From NCBI GenBank assembly GCA_020722685.1, contig DYKH01000018.1, positions 1-40,240 on the forward strand: DNA of 40,240 nucleotides, given 5' to 3'. Below are positions 9,067-16,939 of this stretch, piece by piece (positions within the stretch are counted from its first letter, which is position 1; every line of letters starts with the position of its first letter). A program made the translations under genes and the position numbers. The DNA comes from Caldithrix sp. (GTDB lineage Bacteria; KSB1; UBA2214; DYKH01). A model generated the notes under the pieces. It was not told the origin of the DNA and made no database searches. It was given only the letters and a program-made list of their open reading frames with translations.

Positions 9067-9324
9067 AATTGTAGGGACATTGGAGAGATGGAATAGCCAG
9101 TCGCTCAAATCGGTTATTTGGTGTTCGCCTCCTGTTTGAGAAGGGGGAAAAACGGTCAGCGGACAGCAGTCAGACATCGGCGAAGGAGCCATCAAACAAC
9201 AAAATGGCATTAAAGAAGAATTCGCCTCAATTCGCGTACATGAGCGGTTTTCTTTTTGAACGAAAATCGAGCAACAACTAGAATTCTGTGTGAAAACAAA
9301 ATTGAACATGCGAAAGGAGACATC

Positions 9325-11202
9325 ATGCACAAGCTGTTGGGAGCGCTTATGCTATTGAGTACAGTTCTAACACCACCCGTTTTGTCGCAGACTCGCGAAC
9401 GCAGTCAGGTGCCGGTGCAGGACACCTGGAATTTGGCCGACCTGTATGCTACCGATGAGGCTTGGGCCTCAGCCAAGAATAATCTTGCCGGGCAGCTCGA
9501 TCAGATACTTCAATTCAAAGGTCAGCTCACCACTTCCCCGGGCAAGCTGCTCTCCTGCTTAAATCTGAACAGTAAACTGTCAAAAGATTTTGCCCAATTG
9601 ATCAGCTACGCCGGCATGAAATTTGACCAAGACACCCGCGACTCGAAATACCTGGCGATGCGCCAAGAACTGATGCAGCTCGTTACCAACTATAATTCTA
9701 AAGCCTCTTTTATCGAGCCGGAAATCTTGGCTATGGAAAAGAGTCAGATCGATCAATTCATCGCCCAAGAGCCAAAGCTGCAAGTCTACAAGATGTACTT
9801 GGATGACCTGCAGCGGCGCAAGCTGCACACGCTCTCGGAAAAAGAGGAAAAGATTTTGGCCGAGTCCTTGCTCATGGCCGATACGCCTTCCTCCATTTAT
9901 GGCATATTCTCCAACGCGGAATTACCCTATCCGGAAGCCAAGCTGACCGACGGCACCACCGTCAAAATCGACTTGGCCGGGTACGGACGCTATCGCGCCC
10001 TGCCCAATCGCCAGGATCGAGAGATCGTTTTTCAGGCCTTTTTCAGGACGCTCGACGGTTTTCGGCGCACTTATGGCACCGACTACTATGGCAGCGTGAA
10101 AAAGGACATGTTCTATGCCCGCACTCGCCATTACAATTCTTCTTTGGAAAGCGCTCTGGACGGCAGCAACATTCCCGTGGAGGTCTATCACACTCTCATC
10201 AAAAACGTGAACGACAATCTGCCCACCTTCCACCGCTATCTTCGCCTGCGCAAGCGTATGCTCGGTTTGGACACCCTCAAGTATTCAGACATGTATCCGC
10301 CGGTGGTCAAGGGAATTGAGCTGCAATATTCTATCGATGAGGCAAAAAAGCTGGTCGTGGAAGCCATGCAACCGCTGGGCAAGCAATACCTCGATGCCTT
10401 GACGCTCGCCCTAAACAATCGCTGGATCGACGTCTATCCGACCACCGGCAAGCGTTCCGGTGCCTATTCTAACGGCAGCGCTTATGACGTCCACCCGTAT
10501 GTTTTGCTCAATTACAATGGTCAATACGAAGACGTCAGCACCCTAGCGCACGAGCTGGGCCATGCTATGCACAGCTATTTTTCCAACAAGACGCAGCCCT
10601 ATCCCACGGCGGAGTATCCCATCTTTGTTGCAGAAGTGGCCTCCACTTTCAACGAAGCATTGCTCATCCACAGCCAACTGCAAAAGACTAAAGACGACGA
10701 TACTCGCCTCTCGATCCTGATGAACTATCTGGATCGCATCAAAGGCACGGTTTTTCGCCAGACACAATTTGCCGAGTTTGAGCTGACAGCTCATGCAATG
10801 GCGGAAAAAGGCGAAGCTTTGACGGGCGATGCTTTGTCGAAATTATATGGCGAGATTCTGAAAAAGTACTATGGTCACGACGAGGGCGTTTGCAAGATCG
10901 ATGATTTGTACTCGATAGAATGGGCCTACATCCCGCATTTCTACTCGGCTTTTTACGTCTATCAGTACTCGACCTCGTTCACTGCTTCTACCGCTTTATC
11001 GGAAAGGGTCATCAATAAGGAAAAAGGCGCGGTAGAAAAGTACCTCAAATTCATCTCCTCCGGCGGGTCGGACTACCCCATCAATTTGTTGAAAGAAGCA
11101 GGTGTGGATCTCACCACCTCCGAGCCGTTCCAGAAAACCATGGCGGCGATGAACCGAACGATGGATGAGATTGAGAAGATTCTGGACAAGAAAGCGATGT
11201 AG
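9325..11202 (+). CDS. pepF: Oligoendopeptidase F, exported form (peptidase family M3B)
   Basis: The 625-residue protein has the M3 zinc motif HELGH (H409, E410, H413), followed by HSYFSNKTQPY and VAEVASTFNEALL, whose glutamate supplies the third zinc ligand. The length fits PepF (about 600). I choose the ATG at 9325 because AAAGGAGA sits just before it and the protein then begins with a clean signal peptide (MHKLLGALMLLSTVL...LSQ). An in-frame start 69 bases upstream lacks these features. Most PepF proteins are cytoplasmic, so an exported copy points to peptide digestion in the periplasm. A terminator follows. Confidence 0.9.
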   Translation: MHKLLGALMLLSTVLTPPVLSQTRERSQVPVQDTWNLADLYATDEAWASAKNNLAGQLDQILQFKGQLTTSPGKLLSCLNLNSKLSKDFAQLISYAGMKFDQDTRDSKYLAMRQELMQLVTNYNSKASFIEPEILAMEKSQIDQFIAQEPKLQVYKMYLDDLQRRKLHTLSEKEEKILAESLLMADTPSSIYGIFSNAELPYPEAKLTDGTTVKIDLAGYGRYRALPNRQDREIVFQAFFRTLDGFRRTYGTDYYGSVKKDMFYARTRHYNSSLESALDGSNIPVEVYHTLIKNVNDNLPTFHRYLRLRKRMLGLDTLKYSDMYPPVVKGIELQYSIDEAKKLVVEAMQPLGKQYLDALTLALNNRWIDVYPTTGKRSGAYSNGSAYDVHPYVLLNYNGQYEDVSTLAHELGHAMHSYFSNKTQPYPTAEYPIFVAEVASTFNEALLIHSQLQKTKDDDTRLSILMNYLDRIKGTVFRQTQFAEFELTAHAMAEKGEALTGDALSKLYGEILKKYYGHDEGVCKIDDLYSIEWAYIPHFYSAFYVYQYSTSFTASTALSERVINKEKGAVEKYLKFISSGGSDYPINLLKEAGVDLTTSEPFQKTMAAMNRTMDEIEKILDKKAM

Positions 11203-11211
11203 GAATATGGA

Positions 11212-11243
11212 AACCCCAGTCTTCTTCAAGGAAGACTGGGGTT
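11212..11243. terminator. Bidirectional terminator between pepF and the zinc-ribbon gene
   Basis: AACCCCAGTCTTC (11212-11224) pairs perfectly with GAAGACTGGGGTT (11231-11243) around a six-base loop, with TTTT following on the plus strand. Convergent genes end at 11202 and 11251, so one 13-bp hairpin can serve both. Confidence 0.9.
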
Positions 11244-11250
11244 TTGTGAC

Positions 11251-12282
11251 CTACTTCTCACTGCACTGGGCGCAATACAGCAAAACCTCCTCTTTCTTTT
11301 CCACCGGATGAATCTCCCGAATGGTCGCGCGGCAGTGCTCGCACACCAGCGGGTCGATGTGGTGGGTGAGCGGATTGTAAATCAATCGCACCTGGCGGTG
11401 CAGCTTGCGAAAGCGAATGTCCACCAGGAGCCGAATGACCGGCACCAGAAAACGCAGGGCGGCGCAGCCGGTGATGGTCACGTGGGTTTGGTACTTTTGT
11501 TTTAAATCCTCGATCTTGCGCTCCATCTCGCCCGGCAATTCCGCAATCTTGGCTTTGCGCTCATGCCGTTGCTCTTCGCTGAGATGAGGATTCTCCAAGC
11601 TGGCCTGCATTTCTTTTTCCAAAGCCTGGTAATACTCACGGGTATTGCGGATATCGCGATTGAGGTGTCTGCCGATACTTTTGATAAAATCAGCCAACTC
11701 CTGATCGGCGAGTGACTGGGCCCCTTTCATGGCTGCACGCACCGCGGCCTCCGTGTGAAAGGAAAAATGCGGCGGCATTTCATTGAGCGGAAAGAACTCA
11801 GGCTGAAAATCCTGCCAGCGGCTGGGAAAATCGGGAATCACCGCGCCGTCATCCTCATGCACCGCCACCTGTACCAATCCTTCTTTGCGCTCGTCACCCA
11901 TGGCCAAATAATGGCAAACGAGAATCAGGTAGGTGGTACGCGCTTCTTCCCATTTGGCAATCTCCAATCGGACCTTGCCGAAGGAAAGGTCCTGATTCAA
12001 AAGCTGCTCAAAACCTGCTTGTTTGAGATAAGGCACTTTCAACTGTCCGTAGACCACCGGCACATCATGGGTCAACAAGCCCACCAACTGATCCAGAATG
12101 GGGCTGCCATAGAGCAAAGGGACGCCGTCCTCACCGAACCGGGCTTCTTCCGGGAGGTGCAGGCTCTGCGACAAGCGATCCGGCAAGAGAGCCAAAAAAC
12201 CGTCGGATTGCGTTTCGACCACGCCGCCGTTTTCTTCCAAGACCTGAGCCGCGAAGGAAAACAATTCCTGATCCTGAGTCAT
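11251..12282 (-). CDS. Zinc-ribbon protein encoded with a SNF2 helicase, unknown family
   Basis: I do not recognise a named family for this 343-residue protein. The C-terminus carries a CEHC...CAQC pair about 15 residues apart, a likely zinc ribbon. Before it, roughly residues 190-265 are charged and heptad-like (YYQALEKEMQ, EERKAKIAEL-like, MERKIEDLKQKYQ), suggesting a coiled coil. The N-terminal half is a mixed alpha/beta region. Its ATG overlaps the helicase stop by four bases, so the two are translationally coupled and the products probably act together. A nucleic-acid-binding adaptor for the helicase is my inference from the zinc ribbon and context. Confidence 0.7.
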   Translation of the reverse strand: MTQDQELFSFAAQVLEENGGVVETQSDGFLALLPDRLSQSLHLPEEARFGEDGVPLLYGSPILDQLVGLLTHDVPVVYGQLKVPYLKQAGFEQLLNQDLSFGKVRLEIAKWEEARTTYLILVCHYLAMGDERKEGLVQVAVHEDDGAVIPDFPSRWQDFQPEFFPLNEMPPHFSFHTEAAVRAAMKGAQSLADQELADFIKSIGRHLNRDIRNTREYYQALEKEMQASLENPHLSEEQRHERKAKIAELPGEMERKIEDLKQKYQTHVTITGCAALRFLVPVIRLLVDIRFRKLHRQVRLIYNPLTHHIDPLVCEHCRATIREIHPVEKKEEVLLYCAQCSEK

Positions 12283-14630
12283 AGACCAAAATCCTCTTGA
12301 AACAGCTTTTCGTCCAGCTCTTTGCTCTTCAGGTGCGCCTTTCGGGCGCGCTCCAGTTGGGCCGACAAAGCCTTGAACGCCTGTTTGCGCTTTTCCGGCT
12401 CCGGATTCTGCACCCAGATTTCATACACCATGTCGCTAAATTCTTGCTCACTCTTGAGCCGGCCCAGAATCATGTCGATCTCCCCGACCACCAGCTCGAA
12501 CATGTTGATCTTGCGATCAAGGACTTCGAGGATATGATCCTCGATACTCCCCGCGGCGCAGAAATTGTAGACCTGCACTTCCTTTTCCTGACCGATGCGG
12601 TGGATGCGCCCGATGCGCTGCTCGATTTCCATGGGATTCCAGGGCAAATCATAATTGATCATGGTGTGGCAGAATTGCAGATTATGTCCCTCGCCGCCGC
12701 TGCCGGTGGCCAGAAAGACCGGACAGCCTTTCTTGAATTCGTCGATGGCAGCTTGCTTCTGCTCGGAAGACATGCTGCCATAAAAAACCACGTGCGAGAT
12801 TCTCTGCTCTCGCAGCACTTGCTGCAAGTATTCCAAAGTCGCCACATAATTGACAAAGACGATCTTTTGCTCCGGCAGGGCGTGCAGCAGCTCCAGTACC
12901 CGCTGAATCTTGGCGGCGACGTGGATTGCTGTTCCGACCGTCATCAATTGCCGGGCTGATTGGCTGACTCCGTTCTCATTGCGATGGGCGATGTTTTCCA
13001 GCATTCGTAATGCAGCAAAGTGAGATGATCCCGAGGCCTCCAAGAGCTTTTGCAGTCCGGCCTTGGAGACCGCCGCGGATTTGCTCTTGGCAAGATCGAT
13101 GACGAAATTGCTGATGCCGTGATAGAATTCTTCTTCCGGCGGGGTAGCCGCAACCCTGACCGTATTGGCAAAGCGCGGCGGCAGACGAAGCTGGGTCACC
13201 GAACGGGTATTGCGAATCATGACCTCCTTCAGAAGCTGGCGCAGTTTTTCCCGGTTCTGCGGATCGGTCGGATTGCCGCGCGTGATGAATTCGTTCTTGA
13301 AAGCCTTGCGCGTCTTCAAATGTCCCGGACTCAGTAGAGTCACCAAATTATAAAGCTCTTCGAGGTTATTTTGTACCGGAGTCGCCGTCAGGAGAAGCAA
13401 AAACGTCTTGGTCAAAGAATTGATGAGCTTCCAATTCACCGTGGCGCGGTTTTTCAGATGATGCGCTTCATCTACGATCACCATGTCATAGCTTCGTGAG
13501 GTCACGGCCTCAAAATTGCGTTTGCTTCTGGCGGTTTGGATGGAAGCCAAGACGTAAGGCGAAGACCAGAACTGATCCGGGTCCTGCCGAAACAGCGGAT
13601 CATTGGAGGAAACAAAGGCAAGCTGGAACTTGTCCCACAGCTCCGCCTGCCACTGATTGACCAAATTGCTCGGAACCAGAATCAAAGCCGAATGCACCAA
13701 GCCGCGCATCATGTATTCTTTCAGACAAAGGCAGGCCTCGATGGTTTTGCCCAGTCCCACCTCGTCCGCCAGAATGGCTCTGCCGCGAAACATCTTCATC
13801 ACCTTGCGCGCGGTCTCTTCCTGATACCACAAGGACTGCATATTCTGCACGGCTGAAAGGCACAGCAATTGATCGTAAGAAGAACGGAAAGAGATGCGAA
13901 AGGCTTGCAGGGTCAACTCTAATTTGGCCACGCTCGTGCGATGAATCTCCTTGATGGCGGACAGCACCGACTCAGGCTTGAGCTCGTAGGTAATTTGCGG
14001 CTCCCAGAGAATCTCCGGCTCTGCGGCTTTTTCGGCATCCTCTTTCACCTCCTCGGCAGCAGGCTCGGCGCCGGATTGAGCGGTCGGCTTTCGTCCCCGT
14101 TTCCGCATAACCGGCGCCATTTGGAAACGCTGCCAATCCGGATTCATTTGCAGATTCCTGAAGAGGGCACAACTCTCGAGATAGCGCTCGACGGTTCTTA
14201 TTTGCACTTTGGTCAGCGGCCTTGCATAGGTGAATCTTCCGTCCAATAAATCGTGAAAGATTTCTTCTGCCAGATCAAGATTTCGGCGCCTGAGCGCCAT
14301 CTCGCCGAGAAGTATCAATTCTTCCCGATCCATCAGGGCGCCTTTGAGGTAACCCTGATGTAGGCATTGCAGCAGAACATCTTCCTTGCCAAGATAGGAT
14401 GCGCTTTCGATGGCAATCCTTCGGGCACCGTCATCATCGATGTTGACTTTTAACGCTCTGATGGCGGAGCTCAGCGCATTATCAAAGTCGCCATGGATAA
14501 AGAACTCATAGGCATCATAGGAATGCATCTCCGCTCTTTCGTGCAGCTTGATTCGCTCCATTCGGAGGCGGCGATCTTTCCGTTTCTGCTCACGTTTTCG
14601 CTTTTTCTTTTGTTGGCGATCAATGCGCAT
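12279..14630 (-). CDS. SNF2-family DEAD/DEAH-box helicase (translocase)
   Basis: The 783-residue product has a basic start (RQQKKKRKREQKRKDRR), then a helical, TPR-like region at about 30-165. A variable linker with MRKRGRKP and an acidic run follows. Walker A (ADEVGLGKT) lies near residues 288-296, LVPSNLVNQWQAEL follows, and the DEAH box (VDEAHH) is near 385. The second lobe has LLTATPVQNNLEELYNLV, VFVNYVATLEYLQQVL and IEQRIGRIHRIGQ near 671. These are SNF2/RapA-type motifs for ATP-driven movement along double-stranded DNA. RapA itself recycles RNA polymerase, while other bacterial SNF2 proteins serve in phage defence or repair. The helical N-terminus is unlike RapA's Tudor-like domains. 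The start codon has only a weak ribosome site. Confidence 0.88.
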   Translation of the reverse strand: MRIDRQQKKKRKREQKRKDRRLRMERIKLHERAEMHSYDAYEFFIHGDFDNALSSAIRALKVNIDDDGARRIAIESASYLGKEDVLLQCLHQGYLKGALMDREELILLGEMALRRRNLDLAEEIFHDLLDGRFTYARPLTKVQIRTVERYLESCALFRNLQMNPDWQRFQMAPVMRKRGRKPTAQSGAEPAAEEVKEDAEKAAEPEILWEPQITYELKPESVLSAIKEIHRTSVAKLELTLQAFRISFRSSYDQLLCLSAVQNMQSLWYQEETARKVMKMFRGRAILADEVGLGKTIEACLCLKEYMMRGLVHSALILVPSNLVNQWQAELWDKFQLAFVSSNDPLFRQDPDQFWSSPYVLASIQTARSKRNFEAVTSRSYDMVIVDEAHHLKNRATVNWKLINSLTKTFLLLLTATPVQNNLEELYNLVTLLSPGHLKTRKAFKNEFITRGNPTDPQNREKLRQLLKEVMIRNTRSVTQLRLPPRFANTVRVAATPPEEEFYHGISNFVIDLAKSKSAAVSKAGLQKLLEASGSSHFAALRMLENIAHRNENGVSQSARQLMTVGTAIHVAAKIQRVLELLHALPEQKIVFVNYVATLEYLQQVLREQRISHVVFYGSMSSEQKQAAIDEFKKGCPVFLATGSGGEGHNLQFCHTMINYDLPWNPMEIEQRIGRIHRIGQEKEVQVYNFCAAGSIEDHILEVLDRKINMFELVVGEIDMILGRLKSEQEFSDMVYEIWVQNPEPEKRKQAFKALSAQLERARKAHLKSKELDEKLFQEDFGL

Positions 14631-14842
14631 GGACCGGATTCTTTACATTATTTTGAAAAGGCAGCGTTTTTCTTGTGCCCTATTTGCCAAAAATCTGTCA
14701 AAAAATCAAGAAAAAAAATTCCGCATTCTATCAATGAGAAGGCGGTGAAATATTGCACCACAAAGCCCTTGCGAATCAGAACTTCAAGTTGGGCTTTTCA
14801 TCGTTTACGCCTCACCTTTATGAACATGGATAAAAATCTTGT
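14631..14842. other. Intergenic DNA upstream of the helicase
   Basis: This should hold the helicase operon promoter. A TTGACA box can be read on the minus strand at 14695-14700 but has no good -10 box at the right distance, so I cannot place the promoter firmly. Confidence 0.35.
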
Positions 14843-15106
14843 TACCGGACACTTTTAAACCAATCACGGATCATCACGGAATTACACGAATACCCGATGT
14901 TGGCTGAGGTTGATCGTGCAATTCTCCAAAGGCGACAGAACAATATTGACCAATTTGGAGGATGGTTCGGGTATGGAATTTTAGACGGCCGCTCAAAACC
15001 GCGTAAATGTGTGGCCACTCATAACGTCTGGTCGTCAATTGCGATCAAGGATCCTACAAAATCCGTGACGCTCCGCGTAGCTCGGTGGTTTTTGAAGTGT
15101 CCGGTA
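14843..15106. mobile_element. 260-bp MITE-like element with TA-flanked inverted ends
   Basis: CCGGACACTT (14845-14854) and its exact complement AAGTGTCCGG (15095-15104) face each other, and both are flanked on the outside by TA (14843-14844 and 15105-15106). Inside, the similarity continues weakly (TTAAACCA against CAAAAACCA). There is no transposase frame. A TA target duplication is characteristic of IS630/Tc1-mariner transposases, so this looks like a non-autonomous derivative. The interior holds degenerate CACGGAT/CACGAAT units (14861-14890). Confidence 0.55.
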
Positions 15107-15133
15107 GTGAGAAAAAAATTACGAAATTTTCGC

Positions 15134-15162
15134 TTGACACGCATTTTTATTTTTGATATGTT
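15134..15162 (+). promoter_or_regulatory. Sigma70-type promoter with a long leader before the PorV-like gene
   Basis: TTGACA (15134-15139) and TATGTT (15157-15162) are 17 bases apart. Transcription would start near 15169, about 250 bases before the PorV-like start codon. The leader contains a small GCCT-AA-AGGC hairpin and a run of seven T's after it near 15252, so it could hold an attenuator or a short RNA. Confidence 0.6.
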
Positions 15163-15420
15163 TTCTTCAGAGTTAGGCGATGGCTTTGGAGCGAGGGGAT
15201 AGTTACATTCCAAAATCTGGACGTCATGCCTAAAGGCCGAGAAGAAATGACTCTTTTTTTCACCATATTATCCTATTTTCCTGTTTCTCTCCATAGATTC
15301 GATATTCACATCAGCATCATCGCTTTTTAAAAAGATCGTGCAACTGCATCATAACGATTGTGTATGCTTCCCAAGAACTGAACCTTTTCTCTCAGATTCT
15401 TCATTCTCTCAGAGGTCGAT
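15163..15420 (+). other. Long untranslated leader of the PorV-like gene
   Basis: No gene is visible. GCCTAAAGGC near 15230-15239, followed by CTTTTTTTC near 15251-15260, could end transcription early. The second half is pyrimidine-rich. I recognise no known riboswitch. Confidence 0.35.
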
Positions 15421-16437
15421 ATGAGACATCTGCATGTTATCGGCTTATTTCTCATGGCGCTCACGGTGTTCTCGACGGATGACGCTTTTGCTGCCAGAAG
15501 AAAAGCCGCACAAGCGGGCATGCAATTCTTAAAGATCGGCGTCGGGGCGCGTGCAGCCGGCATGGGGGAGGCCTATCTGGCCGTCGCCAATGATATGGAC
15601 GCCATGTATTGGAATCCCGGGGGATTGGCGCTATGTCCTTCTTCGGGGATTACACTGAATCAGACCCATTGGATTGCCGAGATCAAGCAGTATTACCTCG
15701 CTGCCGGTCTTGATCTTGGCAACGCCGGTTTCGCCGGCATTAACTTGCTGTACATGGACTACCCCTCCATCCCTGCGACCCGCGTTCCCCAAAGTGGCGA
15801 ATTCGCCCCACTCGGTTATGTTCCGATGGGCAATCTGGAAATCAATGAGTTTGCTTTGGGCTTGGTCTATTCTCGCCGCATCACCAACAAGCTCTCGCTG
15901 GGCGGACAGGTTAAAATGGTTTGGCAAGATTTGTGGAAAAGCGCTGTGGCTATCCAAGACTCGGTGGAAAAATTTGAAGACAACATCGCCCATGAATTGG
16001 GATACGATTTCGGCACCGTTTACTACACCGGATTCAAAAGCTTGCGCTTTGGGATGACGGTACTAAATTTTTCCCGCGATGTAAAATTCCGCGATGACCC
16101 ATTTCCCATGCCGTTGACCTTCAAGATGGGCGTGGCAATGGATTTAATCGACTTTTGGCCGACTCAAAGGGGGAAGCACAGCCTGACCCTTGCGGTAGAC
16201 ATTCTCCATCCGCGCGATAACTATGAACGGGTGCACGCCGGCCTTGAATATTGGCTGATGGACTTGCTTGCCTTGCGCGCAGGGTACAAATTCAACTACG
16301 ATGAAGAGACCTTTGCCGTGGGCGCCGGGTTTAGGGTGTCGTTGGGCGAATTGAAGGGCACCATCGACTACTCTTACACCGACTTTGGGGCTTATCTGGG
16401 AAGGGTCAACCGGTTCTCATTCGGATTCTTGTTCTAA
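15421..16437 (+). CDS. PorV/PorQ-type outer-membrane beta-barrel protein
   Basis: The 338-residue product has a signal peptide ending near AFAA. It then has the diagnostic start of the PorV/PorQ/UPF0164 group: FLKIGVGARAAGMGEAYLAV followed by MDAMYWNPGGLAL. It ends in the barrel-type terminus FSFGFLF. In Bacteroidetes, PorV carries type IX secretion substrates at the outer membrane, but many paralogues in Calditrichota-like genomes have no assigned role. Here it precedes a TonB receptor and a secreted protein, which fits a surface assembly. Which PorV-type role it plays is not readable. Confidence 0.8.
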   Translation: MRHLHVIGLFLMALTVFSTDDAFAARRKAAQAGMQFLKIGVGARAAGMGEAYLAVANDMDAMYWNPGGLALCPSSGITLNQTHWIAEIKQYYLAAGLDLGNAGFAGINLLYMDYPSIPATRVPQSGEFAPLGYVPMGNLEINEFALGLVYSRRITNKLSLGGQVKMVWQDLWKSAVAIQDSVEKFEDNIAHELGYDFGTVYYTGFKSLRFGMTVLNFSRDVKFRDDPFPMPLTFKMGVAMDLIDFWPTQRGKHSLTLAVDILHPRDNYERVHAGLEYWLMDLLALRAGYKFNYDEETFAVGAGFRVSLGELKGTIDYSYTDFGAYLGRVNRFSFGFLF

Positions 16438-16526
16438 ATGGAGATTCGAACTGCACAATTCATTTGGGTGCGATCACAAGCTGAGGTAATCGATCGCGAA
16501 TGATAAGCGCCTGAGGGAAAAAGAGC

Positions 16527-16734
16527 AAAAATAGAACACGGGTAAGCCGGATGACACCGAGTTGCACGGAGACACCGGGAGACGATCAGAAAAAGAACCT
16601 TTCGTTTTGCTCCAAATGACCTAATTCAAGCTTAGTTTAGAGCAGTTAAGACTGGCCGCTCTGTGAGGAGCCCAATGAGAACCCGCATCGATCCGTGTCA
16701 ATCCATGTCATCAGTGTCATCCGTGGTCTATTTT
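16527..16734. repeat. Inverted pair of degenerate CACGGAT repeats
   Basis: AAAATAGAACACGG (from about 16528) starts a left arm with the units GGATGACACCGA, TGCACGGA and GACACCGG. The right arm, on the opposite strand, reads AAAATAGACCACGGATGACA and continues with ACACTGATGACATGGATTGACACGGAT-type units (16734 back to about 16689). Both arms begin with the same AAAATAGA-CACGG start. About 110 bases separate them. This looks like a small transposon-like or dispersed repeat. Confidence 0.6.
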
Positions 16735-16939
16735 CTACAGGTGCCGAATTCGCTCTCTTTTTCGCCCTGTGAGCGTTTACAGGCGAAGCCTCACATTCCC
16801 TTTCGCATCCTTAAGTAGGAGGAGCGATTTCGAGTAATCAAAGCCTGAAAGCCTTTGGTCCCCTTTTGCTCGGGTGGGAAATGAACGAGGCGGTTACCGG
16901 CTGCAGGCCAATCATACTATTTCAGGAGTAGAAACTGTG
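16735..16939. other. Upstream region of the large TonB receptor
   Basis: No gene is visible here. AGGAGGAG occurs at about 16818, well upstream of any suitable start, and AGGAG at 16924-16928 serves the receptor gene. No clear promoter boxes were found. Confidence 0.4.

Noticed and set aside
12297..12959. 220-codon open frame on the plus strand opposite the helicase
   Set aside because: It is the complement of well-conserved helicase motifs, has no ribosome site and no family likeness.
14690..14705. TTGACA on the minus strand as the helicase promoter
   Set aside because: No acceptable -10 box lies 16-18 bases downstream.
14861..14896. Repeated CACGGA units taken as a possible CRISPR array
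   Set aside because: Units are about ten bases, degenerate and without spacers of constant length; no cas gene is present.
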